Source of the DNA: JANYIP01 sp031394045
GTDB taxonomy: Bacteria; Actinomycetota; Actinomycetes; Prado026
NCBI GenBank assembly: GCA_031394045.1
Contig: JANMWN010000050.1
Location: 1 to 33,684 of the forward strand
DNA: 33,684 bases
Direction: 5' to 3'
The position numbers and the translations under genes were made by a program. The notes beneath the pieces were generated by a model, which made no database searches, was not told where the DNA came from, and worked only from the letters and a program-made list of their open reading frames with translations. Shown here piece after piece: positions 21,612 to 30,214 of this stretch (within the stretch, counting starts at the first letter, position 1; each line of letters starts with the position of its first letter).

Positions 21612-23033
21612 ATGACCACCTACGACCGCCTCGAGATCCCACCCGAGCGTGTTCTCGAACGGGTCAGGGCGGAGGCCTTCGCGGCCCTGACGCCCCGGAC
21701 CTCGGCCATCACCCACCTCAGCCTCGTACCGCGCATCTACCCGGCCGGGCATCTGCTGCACCTCGTCGATCGAGAGATCCGGGTACCGGCCGATTCGGTC
21801 CTGGTGTTCGTCGACAAGATGCCCGGTGCCAACTTCGGGCACCCGTGCCGCTACCAGTTCCACTCGCCCACGGACGGCCAGCTCATCGCCGTGCAGGACG
21901 CGCTCTTCCCGCCCGACGTCGCCGACGCCCAGACGGTGCTCGAGCACTTCCATGCGCCCATGTCGATCGACACCATCCGTCCGGTCGTCTACGAGGCCAT
22001 CGACTGGCACCGGCTCCACCCGTGGCCCTGGGTCATCGACGACAACCGGTTCGCCCTGCTGTTCACCAGCCAGATCAGCAACCGGCGGCACGTCGAGGAC
22101 CTCGAGTTCGCGTACCGGATCCTGCGGCACCGCTTCGGCTTCCCCGCGGCCAACATCCAGGTGCTCTGCTACGACGGCACGATCGGCGCCACCGACGCCA
22201 ACACCGCCGGCATGGCGACCTGGGTCGGTGACGGTACGGCGTACCAGATGAAGGTCGATGCCTCGGCCACCAAGGCGCACCTGCAGGCCAGCCTCACCGC
22301 GCTGAGCAACCGGATGGACTCCGACAGCCTGCTCTTCGTGCACACCAACAACCACGGCTCACCGAGCGGGCTGTGCATCGATAACTCCAGCGTCCTGCTG
22401 CCCAGCGAGTGGGGCACGATGCTCAGCGGCATGAAGCAGTTCGGCACTCTCGTGGTCACCATGGAGCAGTGCTACTCCGGTGCTTTCAGCCAGCCGACGC
22501 TTGCCAACAGCAAGGCGTGCCAGACGTCGTTCGCGAGTGCGGTACCGGCCGACAAGGTGAGCGCGGGCGCGACGCACTTCGACCCGTGGGCCCAGGTGTG
22601 GTTCGAGAGCGTCAACGGTGCGACGGTGTACGGCGCCGGGCTCGCGCACGACCCTGACGCCAACAGCAACGGCCGCATCAGCGTGCGGGAGGCGTTCGAC
22701 TACTCCGACGGCTACGACCCTGCGGGCTACGACGACCCGCAGTACGCGGACTCGCCCAGCGGGTGCGGCTACAACATCTACCTGACCAAGGCACCGTCGC
22801 TGATCGACATCATCAGCGCCCTCGCCAAGTCTCTGCGGGCCATAGAGAAGCAGTTCGTCAAGAAGCCACCGTTGCCGGACCCGGCTCCTGACTGGGCGAC
22901 CGAGCTGATGAGCTCGCTCACCCTGGTCGAGTCGCTGGCCCGGCGGCTCGAGGTCGAGGCGGCTACCGAGAAGGAGATCCGCCTCGACAAATCGTCCGCG
23001 CGAGCCGTAGCCAGCAGACGCGCGAAGAGCTGA
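21612..23033 (+). CDS. Clan-CD cysteine protease (legumain C13/caspase-like) with EF-hand loop
   Basis: 473 residues. An N-terminal domain (about 1-110) is shared with the upstream small protein. The protease core begins at WVIDDNRFALLFTSQ (about 140) and has the order typical of clan CD: FAYRILRHRFGFPAANIQVL, then HTNNHGS with catalytic His248, then VVTMEQCYSGAF with catalytic Cys287. Residues 349-360, DANSNGRISVRE, form a standard EF-hand calcium loop (D1, N3, N5, G6, I8, E12). A basic helical tail (about 400-473) follows. There is no signal peptide, so it should act inside the cell, possibly switched on by calcium. GAGGGAG ribosome site; partner gene 15 bp upstream. Target unknown. Confidence 0.85.
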   Translation: MTTYDRLEIPPERVLERVRAEAFAALTPRTSAITHLSLVPRIYPAGHLLHLVDREIRVPADSVLVFVDKMPGANFGHPCRYQFHSPTDGQLIAVQDALFPPDVADAQTVLEHFHAPMSIDTIRPVVYEAIDWHRLHPWPWVIDDNRFALLFTSQISNRRHVEDLEFAYRILRHRFGFPAANIQVLCYDGTIGATDANTAGMATWVGDGTAYQMKVDASATKAHLQASLTALSNRMDSDSLLFVHTNNHGSPSGLCIDNSSVLLPSEWGTMLSGMKQFGTLVVTMEQCYSGAFSQPTLANSKACQTSFASAVPADKVSAGATHFDPWAQVWFESVNGATVYGAGLAHDPDANSNGRISVREAFDYSDGYDPAGYDDPQYADSPSGCGYNIYLTKAPSLIDIISALAKSLRAIEKQFVKKPPLPDPAPDWATELMSSLTLVESLARRLEVEAATEKEIRLDKSSARAVASRRAKS

Positions 23034-23065
23034 TCGGTCCGCTGGTACCCGGTGGTGCGTCCGCC

Positions 23066-24508
23066 TCAGCGGTGGCCGCGACGCGCCATCCGGGTGTCCG
23101 GCAGGACGTCGCCGGCCGAGGTCACCTGGTTGAGCCGGGGCCGGTCGGTTTGCGTCTTGTACGCGTACCCGTAGCCGTAGGCGTAGGCGTCAGGACCCTT
23201 GGTGGGAGCCATGTTCATGACCGTACCCAGGATCCGGGCGTCCACCGTCGAGAGCGCCTTGGCGGTGCGTTCCAGCTGCTCCCGCCGGGTCTTGCCGTAC
23301 CGGACGACCAGCACGGCGCCGTCGCAGATGCGGGACAGGACGGCAGCGTCGGTCACCGGGAGCAGCGGCGGCGCGTCGATGATGACCACGTCGAAGCGCT
23401 GTTGCAGCTGACGCAGCAGGGCCACCATGTGGCCGGAGCCGAGCAGCTCTGAGGGGTTCGGCGGGATCGGCCCTGAGGCGAGGACCGCGAGGCCGCTGCG
23501 TCCCCAGGTCTGCAGGGCGTCGTCCAGGGTGGCGCGGCCGATGAGGACCGACGTCAGCCCCACCGAGCCCTCGATGCCGAGGTAGTCGGCGATCTTGGGG
23601 CGGCGCAGGTCGCTCTCGACCAGAGCCACCCGGATGCCGGCCTCCGCCAGCGTGATCGCGAGGTTGCAGGCGGTCGTCGACTTGCCCTCGCCGGCGACGG
23701 CGGAGGTGATGACCACCGTGCGCGGCGGGTGGTCGATGTCGACGAACTGGAGGTTGGTACGCAGCGTGCGGAACGACTCGGACCGCTGCGAGCTCGGGTC
23801 GAGCCCGCTGATCAGCGGCTGCTTCCCAGCGTCGGAGTCGAAGGCGATCATGCCGAGCGCGCCGGCGCCGGTGATCAGCTGCAGGTCCTCGACCCGCTTG
23901 ATCGTTGTGTCCAGCGACTCGCGAAGGACCGCGAGACCCACCCCGATCGCGAGGCCCAGCAGGAGCCCCAGGGCCAGGTTCACCTTGGTACGCGGCGACA
24001 CGGGCGCCAGCGGCAGGTCGGCCTGCTTGACCACCGTCAGCTTGACCGGCGCGGGGCCGCCGTCGACCGGGGTCTCGAGCTGGCGGACCTGGTCGGCGAA
24101 CTCCTGGCTGACTGCGTTGACGATGTCTCTCGCACGGGACGCGGACGGGTCGTCGACCGAGACGTTGATGAGCACCGTGTCCAGCGGCGCCGTCGCGGAG
24201 ACCTGCTTGGCCAGGTGCTCGACCGTGGTGTTCAGGTGCAGGCTTGCGATGACCGGGGCGAGGACGGCGGGGGTGTTGACGATCTGGGCGTACGACTTCA
24301 CGCGCTGCTGGGTGAACAGGCTGCCCTGGTTGGCGTCCGAGAGGCTCGAGCCCGAGGACTGCGCTGAGACGAAGATCTGCGCCTGGGCCTGGTAGATGGG
24401 CGTGGCCAGCGCGCTGGCACCGTAGCCGGCCGCGCCGCCGAGCAGCAGGCAGGCCACGATCATCATCCAGCGCTTGCGCAGCATGCGTCCGTAGTCGCGC
24501 AGGTCCAT
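23066..24508 (-). CDS. Wzz-type chain-length protein fused to BY-kinase
   Basis: 480 residues. Two membrane helices (about 14-36 and 177-195) enclose an outside Wzz domain. The cytoplasmic half is a bacterial tyrosine kinase: Walker A SAVAGEGKST, Walker A' ALVESDLRRP, Walker B DVVIIDAPP. The tail has five alternating Tyr (YAYGYGYAY, about 442-450), the autophosphorylation cluster. It controls polysaccharide chain length and export. The start is ATG 24508: GGGAG sits 6 bases before it but touches the alternative ATG at 24514. It follows the fucose synthase gene by 13 bp. No separate phosphatase gene is visible. Confidence 0.92.
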   Translation of the reverse strand: MDLRDYGRMLRKRWMMIVACLLLGGAAGYGASALATPIYQAQAQIFVSAQSSGSSLSDANQGSLFTQQRVKSYAQIVNTPAVLAPVIASLHLNTTVEHLAKQVSATAPLDTVLINVSVDDPSASRARDIVNAVSQEFADQVRQLETPVDGGPAPVKLTVVKQADLPLAPVSPRTKVNLALGLLLGLAIGVGLAVLRESLDTTIKRVEDLQLITGAGALGMIAFDSDAGKQPLISGLDPSSQRSESFRTLRTNLQFVDIDHPPRTVVITSAVAGEGKSTTACNLAITLAEAGIRVALVESDLRRPKIADYLGIEGSVGLTSVLIGRATLDDALQTWGRSGLAVLASGPIPPNPSELLGSGHMVALLRQLQQRFDVVIIDAPPLLPVTDAAVLSRICDGAVLVVRYGKTRREQLERTAKALSTVDARILGTVMNMAPTKGPDAYAYGYGYAYKTQTDRPRLNQVTSAGDVLPDTRMARRGHR

Positions 24509-24521
24509 CGACATCTCCCGT

Positions 24522-25490
24522 TCAGTCGCGCAGGTCGGCCCCGTGCTCCACGTACCACTGGTACGTCGAGCGGACTCCTTCGTCGAGAGGTATCTCGGCC
24601 GACCAGCCCAGTTCCTGGATACGTGAGACGTCGAGGAGTTTTCGGGGGGTCCCGTCCGGCTTTCCGGTGTCCCACCGCAGCGAGCCCTCGAATCCGACGA
24701 CGCCGGCGACCAGCTCGGCCAGCGACCGGATCGAGAGGTCGACCCCCACGCCCACGTTGATCGGGGCCGGGTCGTCGTACGCCTCGAGCAGGAACAGGCA
24801 CGCGCGGGCGAGGTCGTCGACGTGCAGGAACTCGCGCCGGGGCGTGCCGGAGCCCCACAGCGTGACCGACTCCACGCCCTGCTCCTTGGCCTCGTGGAAC
24901 CGGCGGACCATGGCGGGCAGCACGTGCGAGCCGGCCAGGTCGAAGTTGTCCCCGGGGCCGTACAGGTTCGTCGGCATCGCGCTCACGAACGAGACCTCGT
25001 GCTGCCGCCGCAGGGCCTGCACCTGGAGCACACCGGCGATCTTGGCGATCGCGTATGCGTCGTTGGTCGGCTCGAGCGGGCCGGTCAGGAGCGAGGACTC
25101 CTTGATCGGCTGGTCGGCCAGCCGCGGGTAGATGCAGGACGAGCCGAGGAACAGCAGCCGCTCAACGCCGAACGTGTACGCGGCGTCGAGCACGTTGACC
25201 TGGATCCGCAGGTTGTCGGAGAGGAAGTCGGCCGGCTCGGACGCGTTCGCCAGGATGCCGCCGACCTTCGCGGCGGCCAGCACGACGTACTCGGGGCGCT
25301 CCTCGTCGAAGAACGTGAAGGCGCTGTCCCGGTCACGCAGGTCGAGCTCGCTGGACGTACGTCCCAGGAGACTGTCGAAGCCCTGCTCGTCGAAGTGCCG
25401 CCAGACCGCCGACCCCACCAGGCCGCGATGCCCGGCGACATAGACGCGGCCGTCCCTGGGGAGCGGCCCCAGCCCTCGCGAAGTCGTCAT
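24522..25490 (-). CDS. fcl: GDP-L-fucose synthase
   Basis: 322 residues, an SDR-family epimerase/reductase that turns GDP-4-keto-6-deoxymannose into GDP-L-fucose. NADP-binding GHRGLVGS (20-27), catalytic SSCIYPR and Y146-x3-K150 (YAIAK), plus family sequence AAKVGGILAN, MPTNLYGPGDNF and REFLHVDDLA. The preceding enzyme, GDP-mannose dehydratase, is encoded on the other strand at 27274. The ATG has no ribosome site; TAGCCT (25498-25503) lies 7 bases upstream, so an own leaderless promoter is possible besides read-through from the methyltransferases, whose stop is 25 bp away. Confidence 0.94.
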   Translation of the reverse strand: MTTSRGLGPLPRDGRVYVAGHRGLVGSAVWRHFDEQGFDSLLGRTSSELDLRDRDSAFTFFDEERPEYVVLAAAKVGGILANASEPADFLSDNLRIQVNVLDAAYTFGVERLLFLGSSCIYPRLADQPIKESSLLTGPLEPTNDAYAIAKIAGVLQVQALRRQHEVSFVSAMPTNLYGPGDNFDLAGSHVLPAMVRRFHEAKEQGVESVTLWGSGTPRREFLHVDDLARACLFLLEAYDDPAPINVGVGVDLSIRSLAELVAGVVGFEGSLRWDTGKPDGTPRKLLDVSRIQELGWSAEIPLDEGVRSTYQWYVEHGADLRD

Positions 25491-25515
25491 TTTGGGCAGG
25501 CTATCCGCGCTGGAC

Positions 25516-26346
25516 CTACGCGCCCCGGCGGCACACCAGGAAGACCGACGTCGGTCGGATCTTCTGGGGCGACGACGCTGCGTGGTAGCGGTAGAACGGG
25601 CGCGTCGCCCGGCTGGCGAGGTCGTCGACAACAGTCAGCGCCTTGGAGTCGTAGGCAGCCCGGCCCAGCAGCTTGCCGACGCGGGGCATGAGGGGGAAGA
25701 CGCAGACGGACTGGTGCTCGACCGTCAGGCCTGCCGTCGCCACGATGTCGCGCATCACCTGCAGCGGGATGCCACGCTCTCGCTTGGTCACTCCTGGCTT
25801 GCGAGGGCTGCGCCAGTCGCCCATCGAGACGATCGGCTCGCGGATCAGCACGTAGCCGCCTGGCTCCGTGACGCGAGCCATCTCACCGACGATGCGGCTG
25901 ACGTTGGGGATGTGGTGCAGGGTTCCGAAGCAGAGCGTGAGGTCGAACGTCGCGTCGGCAAAGGGCATCGATCCGTCGGGGGCCGGCTTCACGTAGTCCA
26001 GCTTCAGCCCGTTGCGGAGGGGCCCGCCGACGAGCTGGTCGGACGGCTCGAGGATCGTCACCGCGTCGAGCCGCGGAGCGAGCGGGTCGAACTCCAGCCC
26101 CAGGGCGCTTCCCACCCCGAGGGCGTGCTTGAAGCGCCGCTGCGGGGGCAGGTGGCGGAAGCCGTGCCGCCGGTTGAGCTGGTGGTAGCCGTAGTCGTGC
26201 GGGCCGCCGTCGCTGGGGTCGCCCAGGTCGGCGTACCCCTCGCGCTCGTCGTCGAACCAGGCCGTCAGCTCGGCACCGGAGAAGTCGTCGCCATAGAGCT
26301 CCGCGCCTGAGAGGAACCGCTCCTCGAACGTGCGTCCGGTGGTCAT
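25516..26346 (-). CDS. Class I SAM-dependent methyltransferase (Methyltransf_11-like)
   Basis: 276 residues. The SAM-binding Rossmann region is atypical at motif I (ALGVGSALGLEFD), then VTILEPSDQLV and DLTLCFGTLHHIPNVSRIVGEMARVTEPGGYVLI, the post-I to post-III pattern of Methyltransf_11. Its N-terminus has HDYGYHQLNRRHGFRHLP. The setting suggests it methylates a sugar or lipid-linked sugar in the polysaccharide. The ATG overlaps the stop of the upstream methyltransferase by 4 bp, which fixes this start over longer open frames. Confidence 0.85.
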   Translation of the reverse strand: MTTGRTFEERFLSGAELYGDDFSGAELTAWFDDEREGYADLGDPSDGGPHDYGYHQLNRRHGFRHLPPQRRFKHALGVGSALGLEFDPLAPRLDAVTILEPSDQLVGGPLRNGLKLDYVKPAPDGSMPFADATFDLTLCFGTLHHIPNVSRIVGEMARVTEPGGYVLIREPIVSMGDWRSPRKPGVTKRERGIPLQVMRDIVATAGLTVEHQSVCVFPLMPRVGKLLGRAAYDSKALTVVDDLASRATRPFYRYHAASSPQKIRPTSVFLVCRRGA

Positions 26347-27203
26347 GCGTTGCTCGCTCCTGCTGAGGGTCCGGTGGGTGGCCCGATGGCAGCGGCCACT
26401 CCGATCCCGCCGCCCGGGTACCAGTGGTTGGTCGGTCGCTCGACGAAGAGACTGAACCGGCGACCGTGCTGCTCGGCCCAACGGGGCAGCTCTCCAGTGA
26501 CGTGCGCGTTGTCGCTGAGAACCAGGGCCTGCGCCGAGAGCCGGCCGCTCACAGCCGCGAGCTCGCGGGCCTCGTGCTCGCTCGAGTGGTCGCTGTCGTG
26601 CAGGAAGAAGTCGACCGTGCCGAGCCCGGCCAGGATGGGGAGCGAGTCGCCGATGCGAAGGTCGATCACCGAGGCGTACGGCTCCGTGATGAGTGACCCC
26701 GCGGCCGGGTTGATGTCGATCGTCGTCACGCGGCCAGACCCGTTGCGCAGGACGGCCGCGGCGAGGACGCAGCTGCCCAGGCCCTTGTCGGTACCTGTCT
26801 CGACGACATGCTGGGGGCGCAGGAGACGGACGAGTGCGTACCAGCCGACCCGCCGGCCGAGGCGTACCTGCCGGTCGGTGAGGCCGCGCCGGTCGCTCGT
26901 ACCAGCGGCTTGCTCCAGGTGCGTCCGGAGAGCCACGTCGGTGCGGATCTCCTCGATCGCCTGCCGGGCGTCCCCGACGTCGCAGCGGGCGAGGTCGGCG
27001 ACGAACCAGGCCAGGTGCTCGAGGTTGAGCGGCTCGAGGTCGTACGTGTAGTTGGTGTGCTCGCGGGAGCTGGCCAGCCACTTGGCCGATGCTGCGAGCT
27101 GGTGTCCGTTGAAGCGAGCCACCGCTGCCACCCGGGCAGGGAGCGCAATCACGGGGGCCACCCGGCTGGAGGCCAGCCGGCGGCGCAAAGCGGGATCATT
27201 CAC
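26343..27203 (-). CDS. Class I SAM-dependent methyltransferase (Methyltransf_24-like)
   Basis: 286 residues. Motif I is VVETGTDKGLGSCVLAAA, followed by VTTIDINPAAG and DFFLHDSDHSSEHEARELA; HDSDHSxEH is typical of the Methyltransf_24 / cephalosporin-hydroxylase-like group found in sugar clusters. An N-terminal helical segment of about 110 residues precedes the fold. GTG start: -10 TAGAAT (27210-27215) is 6 bases upstream with no ribosome site, so the mRNA likely starts at the GTG. It heads the minus-strand operon with the second methyltransferase, fcl and the BY-kinase, and diverges from gmd. Confidence 0.85.
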   Translation of the reverse strand: MNDPALRRRLASSRVAPVIALPARVAAVARFNGHQLAASAKWLASSREHTNYTYDLEPLNLEHLAWFVADLARCDVGDARQAIEEIRTDVALRTHLEQAAGTSDRRGLTDRQVRLGRRVGWYALVRLLRPQHVVETGTDKGLGSCVLAAAVLRNGSGRVTTIDINPAAGSLITEPYASVIDLRIGDSLPILAGLGTVDFFLHDSDHSSEHEARELAAVSGRLSAQALVLSDNAHVTGELPRWAEQHGRRFSLFVERPTNHWYPGGGIGVAAAIGPPTGPSAGASNA

Positions 27204-27209
27204 CCACGG

Positions 27210-27215
27210 ATTCTA
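27210..27215 (-). promoter_or_regulatory. -10 element of the minus-strand polysaccharide operon
   Basis: TAGAAT lies 6 bases before the GTG of the methyltransferase. The 70-bp divergent gap to gmd (27204-27273) shows no clear ribosome site for either gene. Confidence 0.55.
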
Positions 27216-27273
27216 CGGCGCCGGTTCACCCGATCGGCTCAAGCCAGAGCGTGGTTCGGCCGAATGCATCAGT

Positions 27274-28290
27274 GTGTCGAAGACTGCGCTGATCACCGGT
27301 ATCACCGGCCAGGACGGGTCGTACCTCGCTGAGCTGTTGCTGGCCAAGGGCTACGACGTCCACGGGCTCATCCGCCGGTCCTCCTCGTTCAACACCGAGC
27401 GGATCGACCACGTGTACGAGGACCCCCAGGAGCCGCAGCGTCAGCTGACCCTGCACCACGGGGACCTGCACGACGGCGCCGGCCTGGTTTCGCTGCTGAC
27501 GCGGATCCAGCCGGACGAGGTCTACCACCTCGGTGCGCAGAGCCACGTACGCGTGTCGTTCGACATGCCCGTCTACACCGGCGATGTCACGGGGCTCGGG
27601 ACCGTCCAGCTTCTCGAGGCGATCCGCTGCATCGGGCTCGACACCCGCTTCTACCAGGCGTCGTCCTCGGAGATGTTCGGCGCCAGCTCGCCTCCGCAGA
27701 ACGAGGACACGTACTTCCACCCGCGGTCGCCGTACGGCGTCGCCAAGGTCTACGGCTACTGGATCACCCGCAACTACCGCGAGGCGTACGGGATGTTCGC
27801 GGTCAACGGGATCCTGTTCAACCACGAGTCCCCCCGCCGCGGCGAGACGTTCGTGACCCGCAAGATCACCCGTGCAGTCGCCCGTATCGAGGCAGGTCTG
27901 CAGGACAAGCTCTACCTCGGAAACCTCGAGGCCGTCCGTGACTGGGGCTTTGCCCCCGAGTACGTCGAGGCGATGTGGCGCATGCTGCAGGTCGACGAGC
28001 CCACGGACTACGTCGTCGCGACGGGCACCGCGTACTCGGTCGGCGACTTCGTCAAGCTGTCCTTCGCTCACGCGGGTCTCGACTGGAAGCGGCACGTGCA
28101 CTTCGACGAACGCTACCTGCGGCCCAGCGAAGTCGACTCACTCATCGGGGATGCCACCAAGGCCGAGCAGATGCTTGGCTGGAAGGCAAAGACGCACACG
28201 CCCGAGCTGGCCCGGCTCATGGTCGACGCGGACATCCGGTCGCTCCAGGACGAGCTGGCCGGACGTCTTGTTCGCGTCGACGCCAGGTGA
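27274..28290 (+). CDS. gmd: GDP-mannose 4,6-dehydratase
   Basis: 338 residues, an extended SDR enzyme making GDP-4-keto-6-deoxymannose, the precursor of GDP-fucose and GDP-rhamnose. NADP site GITGQDGS (9-16), catalytic region SSSEMFG (130-136) and Y154-x3-K158 (YGVAK). Family sequence includes IRRSSSFNTERIDH, FNHESPRRGETFVTRKI and GNLEAVRDWGFAPEYVEAMW. GTG start by homology to the usual SKTALITGITGQ; no ribosome site is seen. It feeds fcl on the opposite strand. It is the first gene of the plus-strand polysaccharide operon, 17 bp before the flippase. Confidence 0.95.
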   Translation: MSKTALITGITGQDGSYLAELLLAKGYDVHGLIRRSSSFNTERIDHVYEDPQEPQRQLTLHHGDLHDGAGLVSLLTRIQPDEVYHLGAQSHVRVSFDMPVYTGDVTGLGTVQLLEAIRCIGLDTRFYQASSSEMFGASSPPQNEDTYFHPRSPYGVAKVYGYWITRNYREAYGMFAVNGILFNHESPRRGETFVTRKITRAVARIEAGLQDKLYLGNLEAVRDWGFAPEYVEAMWRMLQVDEPTDYVVATGTAYSVGDFVKLSFAHAGLDWKRHVHFDERYLRPSEVDSLIGDATKAEQMLGWKAKTHTPELARLMVDADIRSLQDELAGRLVRVDAR

Positions 28291-28307
28291 CTGGCGGGTG
28301 ACTTGCA

Positions 28308-29654
28308 ATGTCCCAGCCAGCTGAGGCCGGGGGACCGACGAGGACTTCCTCGAGCGCCCGTGACCAGGTCGGTCGCAGCATGCTCATGCGGCTCGGCGTC
28401 ATCCCGGTAGCCGGTGCTTGTGGGCTGCTGACCGCCCGCGTCGTCGTCTCGGCCATCGGAGTCTCCGGATATGGGATCGCCGCGTTGGTCGCAACTTTGC
28501 CCGCTCTAATCCCTTCGGCGGACCTCGGTGTTGGCGCCGCCGTCACCACCGCGGTCGCGCGCGGGGACTCCGAACCGGACATCTTCGCCGTCGTGCTGGC
28601 GAGCCTGCGCGTCTTGGTATCTCTCGCCACCGCCCTTGTCCTTCTCGCCCTCGTGCTCGCAGCCAGCTCGTTGTGGAGCGTCCTGCTCGGACTGCCCTCG
28701 ACGCCGTCCGTGAACTGGTCGATCGGTGCCAGCGTCGCAGTCTTCGGGCTCTCCCTTCCGTTGGCGATCGGCTCGCGGGTGCTACTCGGCGGAGGGCGGA
28801 ACCATGTCTCCGTGGTCGTGTATGGCCTGTCGGCACCGCTGGTGCTGCTGTTGTGCCTGGTCGCCCGGGCCGCAGGCACCGGTCTCTGGCTCTACGCGGC
28901 GGCACCCGCGATTGCCTCGTTGATCACCGGTCTTGTGGCGTGTCGCGAGGCGAAGCGACGTACGTCTGTGGATCTGGCTGCCGCGTTCAGGAACGTGCTG
29001 CGTCCGAGCGCCCGAGGCGCCCGAATCAGACACATCGCCGGGCCGATGGCGATCATCTCGGCCTGCCTTCCCCTGGCGTACCAGTCCGACCGCCTCGTCC
29101 TCAGTCACGCAAGCACGCTGACGCAGCTCGGGATCTACTCCGCGGGTGCGGCGATCTTCGCGCCGCTTCTGTCGGTCATCTCGTCAGGGGGCCTGGCCCT
29201 CTGGCCGATCTTCGTGCGGGCCCGCCTACGGGACGACGCCAACGTTCGTAGGCCTTTCCTGTCGGGCATGGCTGCTTTCTCCGCATTGGGACTGCTGCTT
29301 GCTGCCGGTCTCGTTCTGTTCGGCCCAACCCTTGGCACGTGGATGCTCCGATCCGACGTCGCTGTGCCCGTCTCCTTGATGGCCGGCTTTGGTCTGCTTC
29401 TAGTGGTTCACGCCTCGTACTACCCCTCGGGGATGCTGCTCACCGACCCAGCCGGACTGCGCCTCCAGGCCAAGACATCCGTAGCGATGCTCGCGCTGAA
29501 CCTTCCGCTCTCCTTCGTTCTTGCAAGCCGCATTGGGGCTGCCGGTCCTGCTCTGGGGTCAGCCGTCTCGATCATGTTCTGCATGTGGGTACCCGGGGTC
29601 AGGGCGGCGTTGTCCCGGCTGGCCGCACCGGCACGGCAGCTGGTGGCGCCGTGA
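28308..29654 (+). CDS. Polysaccharide flippase-like membrane protein (Wzx type)
   Basis: 448 residues, about 12 hydrophobic helices spread over the whole length with a short Ser-rich cytoplasmic N-terminus. The first helices (PVAGACGLLTARVVVSAIGVSGYG, then TLPALIPSADLGVGAAVTTAVARG) match the start of MOP-superfamily O-antigen flippases. It should move the lipid-linked repeat unit across the membrane. GTGA overlap with the acetyltransferase gene. From here to about 32.2 kb, codons ending in T or A are more common by eye than in the surrounding genes. Confidence 0.85.
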   Translation: MSQPAEAGGPTRTSSSARDQVGRSMLMRLGVIPVAGACGLLTARVVVSAIGVSGYGIAALVATLPALIPSADLGVGAAVTTAVARGDSEPDIFAVVLASLRVLVSLATALVLLALVLAASSLWSVLLGLPSTPSVNWSIGASVAVFGLSLPLAIGSRVLLGGGRNHVSVVVYGLSAPLVLLLCLVARAAGTGLWLYAAAPAIASLITGLVACREAKRRTSVDLAAAFRNVLRPSARGARIRHIAGPMAIISACLPLAYQSDRLVLSHASTLTQLGIYSAGAAIFAPLLSVISSGGLALWPIFVRARLRDDANVRRPFLSGMAAFSALGLLLAAGLVLFGPTLGTWMLRSDVAVPVSLMAGFGLLLVVHASYYPSGMLLTDPAGLRLQAKTSVAMLALNLPLSFVLASRIGAAGPALGSAVSIMFCMWVPGVRAALSRLAAPARQLVAP

Positions 29655-30214
29655 AGCGCTCGTCGGAGGTGGCTTCGCTCATCCGGTCGGACCTCGCCCG
29701 CTACACGGACGAGACGCCCGCCCTGGCGGAGTACGTGCGCGCCATCCTGCGGAACCCGGGCTTCCTTGCCTCGGTGATCCTGCGCTTGCAGCAGGGATCC
29801 GTGGCCAAGGGGCACATACGCCGTGCGCTGGCGGCGCGCCATCTTTCACTCGCGCTGACAGGAGCAGACTTCGTCCCCGGTTGTGACGTCGGCCCCGGCC
29901 TACGACTGAGTCATCCGAACGGAGTCGTGCTCGGCAAGGGCGCTTCGGTCGGCGCCAACTGCACGATCCTGCAGAACGTCACGCTAGGGGAGCGATTCGC
30001 GGACGGCCGCGGCCCCCACGAGTACCCGACTCTCGAGAGCGAGGTCACCGTTGGCGCCGGTGCCTGCATCCTCGGCTCGGTCAAGGTCGGGCACGGATCG
30101 ATCGTCGGAGCGAATTCCGTGGTGCTGTCCGACGTACCCGACTGCAGCGTGGCCGTCGGAAGCCCAGCTCGCGTGATCTCGAGCTCCGAGCAGTCGGAGG
30201 AGGACCATGTCTGA
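29651..30214 (+). CDS. Serine-acetyltransferase-like left-handed beta-helix enzyme
   Basis: 187 residues. A helical N-terminus (LIRSDLARYTDETPALAEYV) precedes hexapeptide repeats from about 72: GCDVGPGLRLSHPNGVVLGK, ASVGANCTILQNVTLGE, EVTVGAGACILGSVKVGHGS and NSVVLSDVPDCSVAVGSPARVI. His88 in SHPNG is the expected catalytic His. In this setting it more likely acetylates the polysaccharide than serine. GTG start overlapping the flippase stop (GTGA); its end overlaps the next gene by 8 bp. Confidence 0.88.
   Translation: MKRSSEVASLIRSDLARYTDETPALAEYVRAILRNPGFLASVILRLQQGSVAKGHIRRALAARHLSLALTGADFVPGCDVGPGLRLSHPNGVVLGKGASVGANCTILQNVTLGERFADGRGPHEYPTLESEVTVGAGACILGSVKVGHGSIVGANSVVLSDVPDCSVAVGSPARVISSSEQSEEDHV

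Noticed and set aside
23034..23065. CCGCTG/CAGCGG short inverted repeat between the protease and BY-kinase genes as a terminator
   Set aside because: Only 6 bp with a long loop and no T-run; chance is likely in this composition.
24509..24514. ATG at 24514 as start of the BY-kinase gene
   Set aside because: GGGAG touches this ATG with no spacer, while it is 6 bases from the ATG at 24508, where the usual MDLRDY start lies.
27257..27273. Leaderless -10 before gmd
   Set aside because: No TANNNT hexamer at the right distance from the GTG; the start is set by protein similarity only.
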